Below, piece after piece: positions 4,229 to 5,750 of a stretch of DNA of 5,750 nucleotides. Made by a program: the position numbers and the translations under genes. Every line of letters starts with the position of its first letter. Positions within the stretch are counted from its first letter, which is position 1. The stretch is from an uncultured Micrococcales bacterium. GTDB lineage: Bacteria; Actinomycetota; Actinomycetes; S36-B12; GCA-2699445. The notes beneath the pieces were generated by a model. That model ran no database searches, had not been told where the DNA came from, and worked only from the letters and a program-made list of their open reading frames with translations. Location of the stretch: NCBI GenBank assembly GCA_903915555.1, contig CAIWTL010000550.1, positions 1 through 5,750 of the forward strand. Direction: 5' to 3'.

Positions 4229-5602
4229 ATGGCTCAGTCCGAGGCAGACCGCATCCAGGAACTGGAGAGCGAGGTCGCTCGTCTCCAGAAGCAACTGGAC
4301 AGCGCCCCCGCCCCCGCCCCCGCGACGGTGAAAGCCCGGAAGGGCAGCCGCTGGCGCTCCTTCTGGTCGGCGCTCCTGATCGTCGTGGCGTGCCTGCTCG
4401 CACCGCTGTCGGTCGTGGCGGTGTGGGCCAAGAGTGAAGTCACGGACACAGAGCGCTACGTGTCGACGGTCGCGCCGCTCGCTGCCGACCCCGCGATCCA
4501 GCAGGCGGTCTCCGACCGGGTGACGCAGGAGGTTCTCACCTACATCGACATCCCGGCTCTCACCCAGGAGGCCATCGACGCCATCTCCGCCAACCGCGAC
4601 CTCAAGCCCCGGCAGACAGCAGCGCTCGATTCGCTGGGGGGTGCGCTCGACAGCGGCATCGAGGGATTCGTGGGTGACCAGGTCGCCAACATCGTGCAGT
4701 CCGACATCTTCGACGAGTTCTGGACCGAGGCGAACACCCGCGCCCACCAGCGGCTCAACCAGGTCCTGTCGGGGGACACCTCGGGACCCGTGTCCATCGA
4801 GGGCAACGACGTCACCCTCGACGTCGGGCAGGTCATCGCCCAGGTCAAGCAGCGTCTGTTGGACCGGGGTCTGACGATCGCGGAGAAGATCCCGGTGGTC
4901 AACAGCGAGATGGTGATCTTCCAGTCCGATAACCTCGCCGCCGCACAGCGGGCCTATTCGCTGCTCAACGCGCTGGGACTGTGGATCCCGATCGCCGCCG
5001 CCGTTCTGGCCATCCTGGGCGTCCTCATCGCCAATGACCGCCGTAAGGCGGTCCTGGGCGTCGGTATCGGCCTCGCGATCGCGACGGTCTTGGCCGCTGT
5101 GGCGGTCGTGGTCATCCGCGGGGAGTACCTCAACGCGCTGCCGTCGACCGTGAACCGCGCGGCCGCCACGTCCTTCTTCGACATCCTCACGACCTACCTC
5201 GTGCAGACCCTGTGGGCCGGACTGGCCGCGGCGGTCGTCATCGTCCTGGGAGCCCTCCTGACCGGGCCCTCCAAGTTCGGCACCGGTGTGCGCCAGTTGT
5301 CGAAGTCGGCTGCAGGTGCCGTTCAGGGGCAGCTCGCGTCCTGGGGTGCCACGATGACGGGGCTGCGGAGGTGGGTGGCGGGCAACGCCGGCGGCCTGCG
5401 TATCGGTGTGACCGTGATCGCCCTTGTGATCGTGTTGTTCACGCGCTACAAGACGGTCGGACTCATCCTGTGGACCACGGTGGCCCTCCTGGTCGCGCTC
5501 TTCGTGATCCAGGTGTTCGCCTCCGGTTCGACCGCTCCTGACGATGAGGTGACGGAGGACGACGGCGACCGCGAGCCCGAGGTCAGCGCGGCAGCCAGTT
5601 AG
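4229..5602 (+). CDS. Conserved actinobacterial integral membrane protein with N-terminal coiled coil, function unknown
   Basis: A 457-residue protein with start ATG 4229 (AGGAGG 6 nt upstream) and stop TAG 5600-5602. The order of parts is: a short coiled coil (about residues 3-24, heptad-like IQELESEVARLQKQL), an Ala-Pro linker (26-32), a basic patch (35-43), membrane helix 1 (45-67), an extracytoplasmic region of about 175 residues with predicted amphipathic helices and a TDTERYVSTVAPLAADP start (72-88), helices 2-5 (about 247-268, 274-296, 324-345, 389-405), helix 6 (409-430), and an acidic disordered tail (437-452). I recognise this general type (a cytoplasmic coiled coil, a large loop beginning with a TD-RYV-T-APLA pattern, and C-terminal helices) as an uncharacterised actinobacterial membrane protein, but know no function for it. 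No catalytic motif or signal peptidase site is visible. It is divergent from the flavin reductase gene and not evidently in an operon. A scaffold or envelope role is conceivable but unsupported. Confidence 0.88.
   Translation: MAQSEADRIQELESEVARLQKQLDSAPAPAPATVKARKGSRWRSFWSALLIVVACLLAPLSVVAVWAKSEVTDTERYVSTVAPLAADPAIQQAVSDRVTQEVLTYIDIPALTQEAIDAISANRDLKPRQTAALDSLGGALDSGIEGFVGDQVANIVQSDIFDEFWTEANTRAHQRLNQVLSGDTSGPVSIEGNDVTLDVGQVIAQVKQRLLDRGLTIAEKIPVVNSEMVIFQSDNLAAAQRAYSLLNALGLWIPIAAAVLAILGVLIANDRRKAVLGVGIGLAIATVLAAVAVVVIRGEYLNALPSTVNRAAATSFFDILTTYLVQTLWAGLAAAVVIVLGALLTGPSKFGTGVRQLSKSAAGAVQGQLASWGATMTGLRRWVAGNAGGLRIGVTVIALVIVLFTRYKTVGLILWTTVALLVALFVIQVFASGSTAPDDEVTEDDGDREPEVSAAAS
4304..4321 (+). 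repeat. (GCCCCC)3 hexanucleotide tandem repeat inside the membrane protein gene
   Basis: Three perfect copies of GCCCCC, read out of phase as Ala-Pro codons, form the linker between the coiled coil and the first membrane helix (residues about 26-32). Because the unit is 6 bp, copy-number changes stay in frame and would only lengthen or shorten the Ala-Pro linker by two residues each. Confidence 0.8.
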
Positions 5603-5618
5603 ACAGATCGCGCGGGCA

Positions 5619-5750
5619 TTGGCAGCGCTCGCTGTCGGGGACCCCGGCGAGGGCCTGCTCGACATCCTGAACCGGTCCGCCCAAGGAGCCTACGTCCCCG
5701 TCACCCAGCTCGCGCCCGAAGCGCCGACCCGCATGGTGACGGCGATCGAC
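5619..5750 (+). CDS. Possible partial CDS at the right edge, unrecognised; strand uncertain
   Basis: Frame 3 is open from 5553 to the window end. From about 5604 it has coding character, with a high share of G/C at third positions and about half at second positions, and it encodes a plausible helix followed by GDPGEGLLDILNRSAQGAYV. The only usual start before the internal ATG at 5733 is TTG at 5619, and no ribosome binding site precedes it, which weakens the call. The mirror frame on the minus strand is also open, from the edge to TGA at 5585-5583, and would end in CPRDLSNWLPR. That frame could be the C-terminus of a convergent gene overlapping the membrane protein gene by 20 bp. The two readings share the same codon register, so base composition barely separates them. 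I slightly prefer the plus strand for its residue composition. No family is recognised. Confidence 0.3.
   Translation, partial: MAALAVGDPGEGLLDILNRSAQGAYVPVTQLAPEAPTRMVTAID

Noticed and set aside
4306..4324. C-rich run as a quadruplex or replication-related element
   Set aside because: It is simply Ala-Pro coding sequence within a gene; nothing else around it suggests an origin or regulatory role.
5550..5606. Programmed frameshift joining the membrane protein to the right-edge frame
   Set aside because: The membrane protein ends in a natural acidic tail, no slippery heptamer is seen before its TAG, and the frame-3 sequence before 5604 looks noncoding.
4178..5665. 495-codon open frame on the minus strand across the membrane protein gene
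   Set aside because: The translation is rich in Asp, Arg, Gly, His and Gln, typical of the antisense of a GC-rich gene. The plus-strand gene has a strong ribosome binding site, membrane helices and coherent domains.

Overview
The window is GC-rich, with strongly GC-biased third codon positions, GTG starts and short intergenic gaps. This points to a high-GC actinobacterium. The DUF4436 gene and the general gene set fit the Mycobacteriales (Gordonia/Rhodococcus/Dietzia-like), but this placement is an inference and no rRNA or marker gene is present to confirm it. There are no tRNA, rRNA, CRISPR, insertion-sequence or phage signals.

Layout. (1) Positions 1-501, plus strand: the C-terminal part of an aldo/keto reductase-family oxidoreductase that enters from the left edge. 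(2) Positions 488-3477, minus strand: a three-gene run transcribed right to left. It holds a MoxR-type AAA+ ATPase, a COG3825/CoxE-like VWA protein that starts 2 nt after the ATPase stop, and, 45 nt further on, a DUF4436 membrane protein whose 3' end overlaps the aldo/keto reductase by 14 bp. (3) Positions 3562-4104, minus strand: an NAD(P)H-dependent FMN reductase-family flavoprotein, followed directly by a GC-rich hairpin that probably terminates its transcript before the ATPase operon. (4) Positions 4105-4228: a divergent promoter region. (5) Positions 4229-5602, plus strand: a six-helix membrane protein of unknown function with an N-terminal coiled coil. (6) Positions 5603-5750: the start or end of a further gene that cannot be resolved from this window.

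How the genes relate. The ATPase and VWA protein almost certainly work as a MoxR-VWA chaperone pair that remodels or matures a client protein. The relatives CoxD and CoxE mature carbon monoxide dehydrogenase, but no coxMSL genes lie nearby, so the client here is unknown. The DUF4436 protein may be a membrane partner, although the evidence is only adjacency. The flavin reductase and the aldo/keto reductase are redox enzymes without an evident shared pathway.

Three of the four minus-strand genes have a TANNNT hexamer ending 6-7 nt before the start codon and no good ribosome binding site, which suggests leaderless transcripts. The plus-strand membrane protein instead has a conventional leader with AGGAGG. 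I see ordinary chromosomal core or near-core content. The orphan MoxR-VWA-DUF4436 unit is the most interesting part, and I do not claim a new system.
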